From NCBI RefSeq assembly GCF_958450345.1, contig NC_088781.1, forward strand, positions 74,875,140 through 74,939,139: DNA of 64,000 nucleotides, read 5' to 3'. A program made the position numbers and the translations under genes. Source of the DNA: Calliphora vicina. Taxonomy: Eukaryota > Arthropoda > Insecta > Diptera > Calliphoridae. The notes beneath the pieces were generated by a model. It was not told where the DNA came from and did not search any database. It saw only the letters and a list, made by a program, of their open reading frames with translations. Each line of letters starts with the position of its first letter. Position 1 is the first letter of the stretch. Below, piece after piece: positions 12,059 to 23,037 of this stretch.

Positions 12059-14106
12059 TAGAGTGCTCCAAGATTGTATGGAAGAAAAAAATTTTCTAGG
12101 TACAGGCCGTCCCCCCCTCTAGAATGGTTCTATGTACTGTAGAAACTCGTTGTGTAATATATTAGGATGATAGAATAACGTTAATTGGTGGCGCAAAGAC
12201 GCTGAAGTTATGAGGTGCATTTACAAGGGGAAAAAATGCAATTTTTTGAGTTTTTGTAAAAAGTTTGCCATTAAATAATTACTTTTGCAATTTAATTTAA
12301 AAGAATCGAAATGTACACGTAATTGTCGTTCTAATAACATATAAAAGACAAAAATTGGTTAAAAAATCTTAAAGTTATTAAAAAATCGCCAGGTCATTAA
12401 CGTGTCTCAGGCCACTAGAACAAGAAATGTAGAAACAAAATTAACATATTTTGAGAAATATTAAAATAAAAGCTTATTTTTATTTAAAATATATCCATAT
12501 TTACTTGTATATGAGTTTTTGTCTTCGTAGGATATCGTTAACATATTCGAAAATATCGCCAAAAAAAATGGAATTTTTTTAACGGCAGTTTCAAAACTCC
12601 ATTTTCAGAATTTTTTAATCATCACATTGGGATTTATTGAGATTACAATAGGGATTAAAAATATGAAAAAATGTTGTCAATACCTCTTACAGTTTTTCCG
12701 TACCTGCGATTTAAATTTTGTGATTTTCGGGAAAAACAAATTTTTTGGCCATATTTTGGCGAATGTGTCCAATTTCCTTACTGTTATGAATTTTAAGTAA
12801 ATGCTATTCAGAATATTATAGTTCAGGTAATTTTATATATATTCTGAAAGTTTTACCAAAATCGGAAAACCATAACCTTTGAATCGTGAAGGTCAAAGGT
12901 CAAATTTTTCAATATTTGGAATTTCTAATGAAAAGTTAGCGAAATATTATATATTTTTGTGCCGATTTTCATGAAACTTGAGGAAAATATATATTGGGGT
13001 CTAGCATTTACAACAACAGTGCAAAAATTAATTTTAACCTTTAAGAGGACTTGGGGTCAAAATGGTTGTGTTTTTCGTGATTTTAAAAGTTGAGGGTAAT
13101 TTGGACCCCAAGTGCTGCTAAGGGTTAATTGCCATTTTTGTGCTCTTATTTTAAATTCTGGACTTTATGTTATATTTTTCTTAAGTTGCATTAAAATCGG
13201 TCCAAAAATATATAACATTTCGCTATCATTTCTTTAGAAATTCCAAATATTGAAAAATTTTACCTTTGATCTTCACGATTTAAGGGTTAACGTTTTCCGA
13301 TTTTAGTAAAACTTTCAGACCATATTTAAAATTACCAGGATTATAATACTATGAATAAGTTTTACTTAAAATTTATAACAGTAAGGAAATTGGGCTTATT
13401 CGCCTAAATATGGACAAAAAATTTGTTTTTCTTGAAAAACGCAAAATTTAAATTGCAGGTACGGAAAAACTGTAAGAGGTATTGACATATTTTTTTCATA
13501 TTTTTATTCCCTATCTCAATAAACCCCAATGTGATGATCGAAAAAATCTGAAATTTGTTTAACAAAATTTTTAAAAATTTGAAAATGGAGTTTTGAAACA
13601 TCCGTTAAAAAAAAATATTTTTTTTGGCCATACCTGCGAATAGGTTAATGGTATCCTACGAAGACAAAAACTCATATACAAGTAAATATGGACATATTTT
13701 AAGTAAAAATGAGCTTTTATTTTAATTTTTCTCGAAATATGTTAATTTGTTCATACATTTCTTGTTCTAGTGGCCTGAAACACATTAATGGCCTGGCGAA
13801 TTTTTAATAACTTTAACATTTTTTAACCAATTTTTGTATTTTATCTCATTAGAACGACAATTACGTCCACATTTCGATTCTTTTATATTAAATTGTAAAA
13901 GTAGTTAGTTAGTAGCAAAATTTTTGCAAAAACTGGAAAAAAATGTTCCCCTTGTAAATGCATTTCCAAACTTTAGGGCCGTTGCGCCACCAGTTAACGT
14001 TATCCTATTGTCCTAATATTTTACAGAACGTAGTTGTACAATACATAGAACAATTCTATTGGGGGGACGGTCAAAATTCGCATTTTCGTTTTTTTGGAGC
14101 ACTCTA
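12059..14106. mobile_element. Palindromic non-autonomous hAT-type element
   Basis: The tip TAGAGTGCTCC at 12059 is mirrored by GGAGCACTCTA ending at 14106. The 8-bp GTGTACAT flanks both sides (12051-12058 and 14107-14114). The TAGAG tip fits the YARNG end of hAT elements, and 8 bp is the hAT duplication size. The two arms of about 1 kb are diverged reverse complements over their whole length, meeting near 13083; examples are CACCAGTTAACGTTATCCTA against its complement near 12170, and ACTTGGGGTC near the centre. There is no transposase frame; open frames in the arms are chance. Confidence 0.85.
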
Positions 14107-14114
14107 GTGTACAT

Positions 14115-15110
14115 ACACATAAATGTACATACATCCATGTATATAAATATACATACTAAAAAAAAGAGAAAATTGTTAAAGAAAAAAGAAAAACAAAACA
14201 ACAAAATTTTTCAAAAGTGTAAAGTGAAGTGATCAGTTTTGATTTTCGTTTTTTCTTTTAAAAGTTTATAAAACAACAAACAAAATTTAAATTAAATTTA
14301 ACAACAAAATAAATTTAAACAGAAATTAACAGAATTTTTAATTTAAATTATAAAATCTAACAAAAACCGAAATTTCTTTTAAATTTTTGTAAAAAGAAAC
14401 AAAATAATTAGCAAGAAACAACATAAACAAAAAATAAAATTAAAATTATTTACATACTAAAATAAAGCTAAAATAACAACAAAAAGCAAAATTAAATATT
14501 TTCCTAAAATTTTTATACAGTGGCTTAACGTGAAAGTTAATAAATTGTTATATTTTACTAAACAAAACAAATTTAAACAAAAAATTCAGTGTTCTAAAAG
14601 AAACAAAAGGAAAACAATAAAGCAAAAATAGTAAAAAGTAAAAAGCTAAATATTTCTAAAAAATTATAAAAGTAAAAATATAATTAAAAGCAATTTTTCA
14701 ACAAAACAAAAAATAGTTTAATTCTTTTAATTTGTAAAAAGAAACAAAAGTTAAAGATCAACATGCAAAAGAAAGCAACGAAAATATCAACCAAAGAATA
14801 ACGCAAAAATAAAAATAAGAGAGCAAACAAAAAGAAAATTAAAGTGGTGTGGTGAATTTCTAAAAAAGACATAAACGAAAATAAAATAAAACAAACGTCA
14901 AAATTATAGAAAATAAAGCAAAACAAACGTCAAAATAAACGAAAATAAAATAAAACAAACGTCAAACGCAAACGAAAAATAAAACAAAGATCAAACATAA
15001 CAAACAAAATAACAATCGCACAGATCGTAAACGTTTTTCTTTTAAAATATCATCTACAATAAATTAAACTAAATCAACGTAAGAATAAAAGTAAAGAAGG
15101 TAACAATTTT
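14115..15110 (+). other. A-rich leader-like stretch with possible splice donor
   Basis: About 900 bases are strongly A-rich and C-containing but T-poor on the plus strand (AACAAAACAAC-type words), the usual look of long fly 5' untranslated exons. A good donor, AACGTAAGAAT, has its GT at 15079. No long open frame is present. It may be a non-coding first exon of a host gene with a huge intron, or simply biased DNA; no promoter is clear upstream, where the hAT palindrome ends. Confidence 0.25.
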
Positions 15111-15688
15111 TCTATTTATTATAATAACACGATTGTTTTATACCACTTTATGGTTAAAAATATCGCTAAAGTTCATACTATTTTTCACATATAATCATTT
15201 CATTAACTTTAATTTTCTCTGAGCTATATTCGTGCATTTTTTTATTGATTTAAAACATCGATTCCGGTGCAAATTCTGGATAAACTAATTCAAATAATAA
15301 TAAATCTATGGCATTTATATTAAACTAACGTACGTAACTTTACATAAATAATTAAAATATACATAATTTAAATATTGTGAACAAAAATTTTAATTATTTG
15401 GGAATTTTTAATCGTTCAAATTGCTTAAATTAACAACAAAGCTTACTGTAGCTATTTTTTTAAATCTCGTTGATTCTCACACATACTTAAACGTGTTCTA
15501 GTAAACATTTGTGACAGATTTTTACACATCTTCACATTTATCTAATTGTCTTCAAAACCTACATTTACATTTATTACCATTTTACCAATTGAAAAATAAA
15601 CAATCTGGTGCAATTAACTAGGACTATCTAGTACTCGTACTCGTTTAAAAAGTCATAATTTTCTAAATTTACTCGCAAACTAACCTCT
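15111..15688. other. AT-rich non-coding DNA
   Basis: No gene, inverted repeat or long terminal repeat could be recognised. The 5' LTR of the following BEL element would be expected near here, but no copy of it is visible downstream of that element. Confidence 0.4.
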
Positions 15689-15696
15689 AATGCATG

Positions 15697-16190
15697 GAAC
15701 ACATTGAAGACAGCAGGCTGCCAACTGCAATCTGTCAAAATTAGAATACACAGTTTATATGAAGACGATTCTTTTGACGACAGCACAGCTACACGACCAC
15801 ACGATTGCTTTTGCAGCTGTAGCCGAATTAAAGAAATAGTGTTGCTAATATAATAAAAAATGTAAATCAAATGAGTGCTTAAAAAAAATATATTTTTTTT
15901 ACTTAATTAAGAGAAGTTTTTGATAACCATATTGATGTAAATTAATAACAGGTACATAATTAATTATAACCATATATATATGTTTACTCAAAATAATTGT
16001 TTAAATCCTAATTACTTTGGAATTTTGTACGGTTATTTTTTTATTAAAGTGGCACCACTGAATTATAAATCAGCTGTTTACTTTGTAGCTGTCGTCTTTA
16101 AAATAATTCAGTAGCTGCCACACGACTACAACTCCAGCCAGCAGAATTTGTGTTCGTGTAGTCGTGTAGCCTGCTGTCTTCAATGTGTTC
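15697..16190. mobile_element. MITE with about 23-bp inverted ends
   Basis: GAACACATTGAAGACAGCAG at the left is mirrored by CTGCTGTCTTCAATGTGTTC at the right. AATGCATG and AATGCATA flank the two ends, an apparent 7-of-8 target duplication; since ATGCAT is itself palindromic the exact edge is uncertain. Subterminal blocks such as CTACACGAC are also mirrored. The element is 494 bp with no coding capacity. Confidence 0.7.
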
Positions 16191-16415
16191 AATGCATAAC
16201 TGCAAAATTGTGACAAGTATTAACTTGAATCTTACCCGTACATCTCTCATTATATCACACTCAAATTGCATTTAGTAAAACTTTTCTAACCCTCATATTG
16301 CAATCGCAATAGTGAATATTCACATTATCGCAGTTTTAACTAATTGCTAATTTGACGTGTTCCTACACAATTGCAGTAAACTCTCTAAACCTAATTTTCT
16401 AAACTCATTCGAAAA

Positions 16416-17650
16416 ATGACTTCTCAAGAAAACGGTACTTCAGTTAAACATGCAAAGTTCCTCTTTGTAGCGAGCATTTAATTACGTTCTGTAATATTTT
16501 CGGCAAATCTGATATAGAGGATCAAACAGATTCTGTATTGGAAATAAAATTAGAAGATCTTGAGAAAAGATGGATAAAATTGCAAGATTCATACGAATCG
16601 CTAATGATTTCCCCAAGATCCGAAAGTAGCAAAGACTACAAAGAGGAAGCAAAAAGCAATTTCAACGCATGCTCTGAAACATATTACACATGTAGATCAC
16701 ACATAATGGATCTGCTTAAACTCTCAAGGGCATGTGAAGTTCAAAATTCAATGGCTCGGTCCAGTCTTACACCTCAAGCTCTTCCCATACCAACCAGAAC
16801 ATCCTTCACAAAACTTCCTCCATGTGAGATAGACACCTTTACAGGTAGCTACGAAGAATGGCCTTCATTTCGTGATCTTTTCACTACTACATGCATTGAA
16901 AATACTGAAAGCCCAAAAGCTATTTTACTTGAGAGTAAAAACAAGTGGTAGCGCTGGAGCAATTGTTAAGCGATACACACTATGCGAGGAAAATTTCGAT
17001 CATGCATGGAACGCACTAAAGTCCCGATATGACAATAAGCGCATCTTTGTAGACAATAAACTAAAAGTTCTATTTAATATCCCTGTTGCAATTTCAGAAA
17101 ACAGCGAGTCTATTCAAAAAATTCATTCCATAGTAACTGATTGTTTAACTTCCCTTAAAGCACTTAATGTGAAAGTAGAAGGATGGGACCCAATACTTAT
17201 TTATTTAGTCTCTACCAAATTGCCCGACGACACACTAGCCCTTTGGGAACAATCGTTCAAAACACAACGTGAAATGCCCACTTGGGCGCAAATGGATGAA
17301 TTTCTCGTAAACCGATTCGAAGTGGTTGAGAGAATATCATCCATAAAGACCACAAAATAACGATTCAGTCTTCCAAACTTTTCCCACCCCAAGATACAAT
17401 CATACTCTTCACAAGAAAGTTGAATTACTCATGCAAACTCTGCAATGGAGATCATCACTTGAGATCTTGTGGAAAATTTAAAAAATATACTGTGCAACAA
17501 AGGATAGACTACGTTTTTCAGAATAAGATTTGCAACAATTGTCTCGCATCTGGTCATACAAAAACGAAATGTTCAAGCAAAAATACTTGTTTTATTTGCA
17601 AATCTGACCACCACACTCTACTACATTTACAAAAATCCCAAAACCAGCCC
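16416..17650 (+). pseudogene. BEL/Pao gag with three zinc-knuckle motifs
   Basis: An ATG at 16416 (MTSQENGTSV) is a likely start, but the frame is lost within 60 bases and resumes by 16538. The core includes KLPPCEIDTFTGSYEEWPSF, the hallmark of the BEL/Pao gag domain. The frame then changes near 16920 (segment YTLCEENFDHAWNALKSRYD) and again near 17360. The nucleocapsid follows: CKLCNGDHHLRSC, CNNCLASGHTKTKC and CFICKSDHHTLLH. The product would form the particle and bind RNA; frameshifts make it non-functional. Confidence 0.8.
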
Positions 17651-17795
17651 AAACACACTCAAGATAATGAGAACATTAATTCATCACAGAAAAGAAACAA
17701 TTCAGCTAGTAACCAAAAATTTGAACATAGCGATAATACTCCCTCAACATCGGCAAATTGCCAAGTCCAAGCTAATTTCGCATCTAATAACGTTA

Positions 17796-18380
17796 ACATA
17801 TTACTTCGTACCGCTCTAGTACAAGTAGAACACATTGGGGAATTGTTCACAATAAGGGCACTAATCGACCCAGGTTCCCAAAGGACATTCATATCTGAAC
17901 GTATTAGATCACTTCTTAAATTACCATATCAGAAAGCTCAACTAGAAGTTGTGGGAATCGGAGGTCAAGTTCAATCAGCCAATAAGGAATGTAATATCAC
18001 TTTATTTGCTAAGCGTTACAATTTAAAATTCTCGTTGAATTTTGCTACCAAAACTGACCAAAAGAATTCCCGCAGTTTCATTTGAGCTTCCGAACTCCAC
18101 TCAAATCTCAAGTCTCGATCTAGCAGATCCCAATTTTAACCACTCGTCTCATATAGATCTAATTATCGGAAATGACTCAGAACATTTCATTAACATTGAA
18201 GGTATTGAAAAAAGTGTCTGCGGACAAGCTTCGGCGTACAACACTATATTCGGCTGGGTTTTAAGCGGCCAAATTAAAACTAACTCGGTCCAAACATTTA
18301 CCACAACTGTTATTCCTTCCGAAAACTCCGCTCTAAATAACACACTGAGAAAATTTTGGAACAGGAAGAGTTGCCCTTAA
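17796..18380 (+). pseudogene. BEL/Pao aspartic protease and linker
   Basis: The protease core reads ALIDPGSQRTFIS, where active retroelement proteases have D-S/T-G; here Ser is replaced by Pro next to the catalytic Asp. The frame shifts near 18050 and continues with DLADPNFNHSSHIDLIIGND and AYNTIFGWVLSGQI, the conserved linker between protease and reverse transcriptase in BEL/Pao. The changed active-site motif and the frameshift both argue for inactivity. Confidence 0.75.
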
Positions 18381-19517
18381 AGCCCATAATTTCGGAAGAA
18401 GATCAATATTGCGAAACATTTTATAAGCAAACGACAACCAGAGACCCAAATGGAAGGTATGTCGTCAGACTTCCTTTAAAAAAGGAATTTCGCCATACAA
18501 AATTTCTCGGCCCTTCGCGAATTTTCGCTCTAGTCCAATATTCCCGTATAAACCACTCTTTGTCGAAAACTCCAGAAAGAATATAACAATGTGCTGGAAG
18601 AATACTTAACTCTTAATCACATGGAACCAGTTTCCTATCGCGAAATCGTGGCAAATGGTAAATATTTCTCCTTTTATCTCCCTCATCACGCAGTAGTTCG
18701 CCCAGAACACAAAACCACTAAAGTGAGAGTAGTGTTCAATGCCTCTCGTAGTACAAAATCAGGGTTTTCACTAAATGATGAATTATACACCGGTCCCACA
18801 TTACAAACTGAATTAATGACTGTAATTCTCAACTGGCGAATATACAAATATGTCTTCAGTGGCGACATACAAAAAATGTATCGCCAAATATTAGTTCACC
18901 CAGATGATAGACCTCTTCAGCGAATAATATACCAACAAAATCTCACCAGCCCAATTAAAGATGTTCAACTGAAGACTGTTACATTTGGGCTCAAATGCGC
19001 ACCTTTTCTAGCCATTCGCACTTTGCATCAACTTGCTGATGATTCTCAAGAAAAATACCCCAAAGCTGCTCAAATTTTGCGTCAAGAGACATATGTAGAC
19101 GTCATATTGTCTGGTAGGCATACAGTTGAAGAAGCAATAGAATCACAGTCTCAGATTCTCGAAACTCTTAAGTCCGCTGGTTTTATCTTAAAGAAAATAA
19201 CCGCAAACGATACCCAATTACTAGCTCAAATACCAAACGAAGATTTATATGACTCAAATTTACTACGATTTCATGAGACAAGTACTACGAAAACTCTAGG
19301 AATAAAATGGAATGCTTTAACTGATGTATTTACCTACTCATTCTCACCAATATCTCAAGCGGAAAGCATCACTAAGCGAAAAATGTTGTCAGCTATAGCT
19401 CCAATTTTTGATCCAGCAGGTTGGATAACTCCTATAGTTGTTAGAGCTAAAATGCTAATGCAACAACTATGGCTCGAAGGTAAGCAGTGGGACGATGAAG
19501 TAGCTCTGAAATTTTAA
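18356..19517 (+). pseudogene. BEL/Pao reverse transcriptase
   Basis: 18356-18586 carries the lead-in (FWEQEELPLKP, GRYVVRLPLK). After a frame change at about 18590 the main domain runs to 19517: KVRVVFNASRSTKSGFSLND, YTGPTLQTEL, then FSGDIQKMYRQILVHPDDR and LKTVTFGLKCAPFLAIRTL. The catalytic box reads YVDVILSG (YVDV at 19092-19103) where the family has YVDD, so the second metal-binding Asp is Val. The domain ends with IFDPAGWITP. A stop at 19517 separates it from RNase H. Confidence 0.85.
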
Positions 19518-19531
19518 AAAAATGGAATAAA

Positions 19532-20177
19532 TTGCTCGTAGATCTCTCTCACATTGAAACGATAAAAATATCAAGATGGTTTCAATATAATCCCAAAGAT
19601 ACAATTCAGATTCACGGCTTCTCAGATGCATCCAAAGGAGCATATTGCGCAACAGTTTACCTACGTTGTCAAAGTTTATCTCAAGTCGTATTCTGTAACC
19701 TAATCATAGCAAAAAGCAAAGTAGCCCCGCTACAACCAGTCTGTTTACCTAGACTAGAACTCTGTGGTGCTGCACTATTAGCTACATTAGTTAAATATGT
19801 TATAGAATCTCTAAAATTGCCTCAATGCGAAATATTTCTATGGACAGACTCATCAATTGTCATTGGATGGCTTTCAAAACCTCCCTGGACCTGGGAAACG
19901 TATGTTGCTAATCGAACAGCACAAATTCATAAGGCTCTACCTAATGCAACCTGGGGTCATGTTCGCAATCACGACAATCCTGCCGATCTCGGTACTCGCG
20001 GATGTAAACCACAAGAACTCTCAAACAATATTTTATGGTGGCAAGGACCACCACAGTCGGAATGGCCCAAAAAGACTCAATTTCAAACTCAAAAAATCGA
20101 AGAAAAAATTCAATGTTTAAAAAGCTCTGTTGAGAACACTGATATTTTAAATAAATTTTCGTCATATCACAAGACTC
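19532..20177 (+). pseudogene. BEL/Pao RNase H domain
   Basis: HGFSDASKGAYCATVYL opens the RNase H fold, followed by LPRLELCGAALLATLV, FLWTDSSIVIGWL and HDNPADLGTRG, giving the expected acidic residues in order. The frame runs without a stop into the MITE at 20181, whose first bases end it artificially at 20188. Removing the MITE and one TAA restores a continuous frame into 20762 onward. Confidence 0.85.
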
Positions 20178-20180
20178 TAA

Positions 20181-20758
20181 AGGCCTAGTTAGTTTGTACG
20201 TTCCGAATCAGCTGTTTTGTTTTTAGCATAGGGAAAGTTGTGTATGTCTATAGTTTTTCTGTAACGTTGCCGTTCTGTTGCGGATGAATCTGTTGAAAAC
20301 AGAATTTTGTCCGCAACGTTAAGTGACAGCTAAAACAGCTGATATCATATATACACAAAAATGACAACAATATGAGAGCAGTGGTGCCAACATTTTTGAA
20401 AGGGAAATATTTATTATTAACAAAAGAATAAAAAATATAATATTTTCAAAAAACATTGAAATTTAATAAAATAAATATAAATTTCTTTTAATGTATGTAC
20501 TATGTATGTAAAAAAATTAGTTTAAATTAAATCATTAACAAAAAATGTATGTATGTATTTATAAAAATGTTCACAATAATATGTTGAAGGTCTAAATACA
20601 AAAAACACTAAAAATAGTAACAAAATCACCAAGATGGTTTTTTGGTTATTATTTTAAAAACAGCTGATACGATCTTACGGAAAAACTAACTACAATATAA
20701 CAGCATTCAGAACGGCACAGAACAGAAACGTTACAGAACGCAAAGACTAATGGAGCCT
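20181..20758. mobile_element. PIF/Harbinger-type MITE inside BEL/Pao pol
   Basis: The left tip AGGCCTAGTTAGT and the right tip ACTAATGGAGCCT are imperfect inverted repeats, with AACGTTCC/CAGAACG-type blocks behind them. TAA flanks both sides (20178-20180 and 20759-20761), the TWA target of PIF/Harbinger elements. AGCTGTTTTG/AAACAGCTGA blocks are mirrored inside. It is 578 bp and has no coding capacity. The pol frame is continuous across the site once the insertion is discounted. Confidence 0.75.
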
Positions 20759-20761
20759 TAA

Positions 20762-22205
20762 GAGTTTTATCTTACGTATTTCGATTTTACCATAACAGTA
20801 TTACAAAATTTAGATCTCAGTTTACTCAATCCCAGATTTGTCTTATTCAAAAAGAGGTTAATTTCGTTAAACTGCGACTAATAACATTAGCCCAAAAATC
20901 TCACTATCAGGCAGAATTTAAAGACATCTCAAATTCTCTGCCAATCTCTAACAGAAGCTCGATAAAAACGCTTAACCCAATTATGGATTCAGATAATATT
21001 CTGCGAGCAAATGGAGTCTCTCAATCGCATCCTTACCATATCGTGAACGCTGCCCTATAATATTGCCAGGTAATTCTCGATTTTGTCAGCTTTCCTTGGA
21101 ACATTTGCATTTATTTTTAGCCCACTCAGAATGTAATCAAATATGTAGAATGGTCCAAACAGAATTTTATATCTCCCGATTAAAGCTTCGTATTAAAAAG
21201 ATTTTACGTCATTGCAAGACATGCTTAATTTATAAACAAAGGCCATGTACTCAGATAATGTCACCCTTACCACCCGACAGATGCAAGCTCACAGCTCCCT
21301 TTCAAACCACTGGAATTGACTTCGCCGGCCCATTTGAATTGAAAAGCTCAACTCTCAGAAATGCAGCTATAATAAAAGGCTACGTATGCGTATTTGTGTG
21401 TTTTAGCACAAAAGCAATTCATCTTGAAGTATGTTCTAATATATCAACAGCAGCTTTTCGTGCAGAATTTTCTCGTTTTGTTGGGAGGCGGGGACTCCCT
21501 TTCAGGATATATTCTGACAATGGCCGTAATTTCGTTGGAGCCAGTCGACAACTAAAAGGTGAATTCGACTCATTTATAAAATCGACCTCAACAGATATCG
21601 CACAAAAATATATTACTCATGGTCTCGAATGGATATTTATCCCCCCTCACGCTCCTCACATGGGTGGGCTATGGGAAGCAGCCGTCAAAAGTTTTAAATT
21701 TCACTTGAAAAGAATTGCAGGCTCACACAAGTTTAATTTCGATGAATTCGCTACCATTCTAACTCAAATAGAAGGAATTCTAAACTCCCGTCCCATCTCG
21801 GCCATGTCAGAGGATCCGGCAGACTTTACAGCTCTAACTCCTGGACATTTCTTAAGAAGTTCTCCTATTATGAGTTTTCCAGAACCATCTAACCAGAAAA
21901 TAGGACTCATAAATCGCTGGGATAAACTAAAAGCGATTCATCAACAGCTGGCCGTTAGATAGAAAGAAGACTATTTAAAATCCCTACATAAAAGATACAA
22001 ATGGAAAAATATCGCAACAAATTTGAAATCAGGAGACCTCGTAGTCGTCATGGATGATTTGCTACCTCCATGCGAATGGAGACTAAGAAGAGTAGAAAAT
22101 ACTTACACTAGTACAGATGACAACGTTCGTGTCGCAGATATTAGAACTGCGACAGGGTTAATAAAAAGGCCAATTGTAAAATTGTGCTATTTACCGCTAA
22201 ATTAA
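20762..22205 (+). pseudogene. BEL/Pao integrase
   Basis: 20762-21057 holds the linker (RVLSYVFRFYHNS). From 21063 the zinc-binding region (HLFLAHSE, then LRHCKTCLIYKQR) leads to the core: GIDFAGPF, YSDNGRNFVGAS and HMGGLWEAAVKSFK give the D, D, E triad. The C-terminal part LNSRPISAMS, LTPGHFL and GDLVVVMDDLLPPCEWRLRR is typical of BEL/Pao. Stops at 21058 and 21960 break the frame. The catalytic residues themselves are intact. Confidence 0.88.
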
Positions 22206-22355
22206 TCATCAAGTATCGTAAACACTTTTCATTACTCCTCTCATATTTTTTCATATTTATTTACGCTATTAAATTTATATTTGCTCAAAATTACTTTATA
22301 TCCATCATTTCCTCATCAACAAGAACTCATACTAATCTCATAATTCGTTTTTATT

Positions 22356-22380
22356 GTTCTCTTTTCCATTTTTCTCACAG
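22356..22380 (+). promoter_or_regulatory. Predicted 3' splice site upstream of the extra zinc-knuckle frame
   Basis: A pyrimidine run, TTCTCTTTTCCATTTTTCTC, is followed by ACAG ending at 22380. This is a strong acceptor consensus and lies at the start of the coding-looking part of the downstream frame. It suggests expression from a spliced subgenomic RNA, as for env genes. The donor is not identified. Confidence 0.45.
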
Positions 22381-22858
22381 TTCAACCTATAACCACCGAA
22401 GACATCAACAACGCAGGCGCGACCCTGACGTGTACCAGTGCCGTCTCTGCAAGAATTTTCATTCAATCCGCTTCTGCCGGCGGTTTTTAAATAGGGATGT
22501 CCGTACTAGGCACTATGTTGTCAGCAAGCACAAGTACTGTGTCAACTGCTTAGCAAAGAGTCATGACCTGCGGGACTGTCCATCAAGGGACACATGTCAG
22601 AGATGCGGCAATTATCACCATACGCTACTCCATCCGGGGATTCGTAGCCGATTAGACAAAAAGAAGCCAAAATGTGGACACTCAAGACGTTCACCACCAC
22701 GTAATCACCATCGTCGTCCACCGTCAACATCTCATCATAACGTACAACCATCTAGTTCATCCGTACCAAACCAACGCATCATTTCAGAAGCCATACGTTC
22801 CTTGTCCCAGGTGCTATGCGTCCAACCAACAACTCCACCTGGTGGCCGGAATGTATAA
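22381..22858 (+). CDS. Zinc-knuckle protein in the env position of BEL/Pao element 1
   Basis: The open frame starts formally at 22184, but its first 66 codons are AT-rich and hydrophobic in a way that looks non-coding; from 22381 composition becomes GC-rich and the protein becomes Arg/His-rich. Three metal-binding motifs follow: CRLCKNFHSIRFC, CVNCLAKSHDLRDC and CQRCGNYHHTLLH. They match the three gag motifs of the same element in order and spacing. A basic Ser/Pro-rich tail ends near IRSLSQVLCVQPTTPPGG. No protease, membrane segment or signal peptide is seen. AATAAA lies shortly downstream (22879). It is probably a gag-derived nucleic-acid-binding accessory protein; an unrelated domesticated gag exon is the alternative. 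The frame is intact, unlike the pol genes upstream. Confidence 0.6.
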
Positions 22859-22967
22859 AATCCCATGATTTTATAAAAATAAAACAAATCATACAAAACG
22901 ATTTTTTTATATAGTTTGAATTTAACGTAATGAATTAGTACTTTAATAATAACAAAATGAATTGTAC

Positions 22968-23037
22968 CTAAAGTAATCACTTAATTAGATGTAAAGTAAT
23001 CACTTAATTACTTGTAAAATAATCACTAAATTGTTAT
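22968..23037. repeat. Short tandem repeat, three units of 23 bp
   Basis: TAAAGTAATCACTTAATTA recurs with a period of about 23 bp; the third unit is degenerate (TAAAATAATCACTAAATT). Confidence 0.8.

Larger units (their letters stand above)
16416..22205 (+). mobile_element. Degenerate BEL/Pao retrotransposon 1
   Basis: Gag, zinc knuckles, protease, reverse transcriptase, RNase H and integrase follow in BEL/Pao order on the plus strand. At least six frame changes and several stops break the polyprotein. A 578-bp MITE sits between RNase H and integrase. I could not find long terminal repeats: 16200-16415 upstream and 22860-23700 downstream share no visible match, so the LTRs may be lost or badly diverged. 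A further reading frame with zinc knuckles follows integrase. This element has no envelope, unlike the BEL element at 35448-56979. Confidence 0.85.

Noticed and set aside
14684..14926. Minus-strand 80-codon open frame rich in Phe, Leu and Ile, resembling a membrane protein
   Set aside because: It is the complement of an A-rich low-complexity stretch; such frames appear automatically and show no domain.
22968..23037. A CRISPR-like array
   Set aside because: Three degenerate units with no spacers in AT-rich eukaryotic DNA form a minisatellite only.
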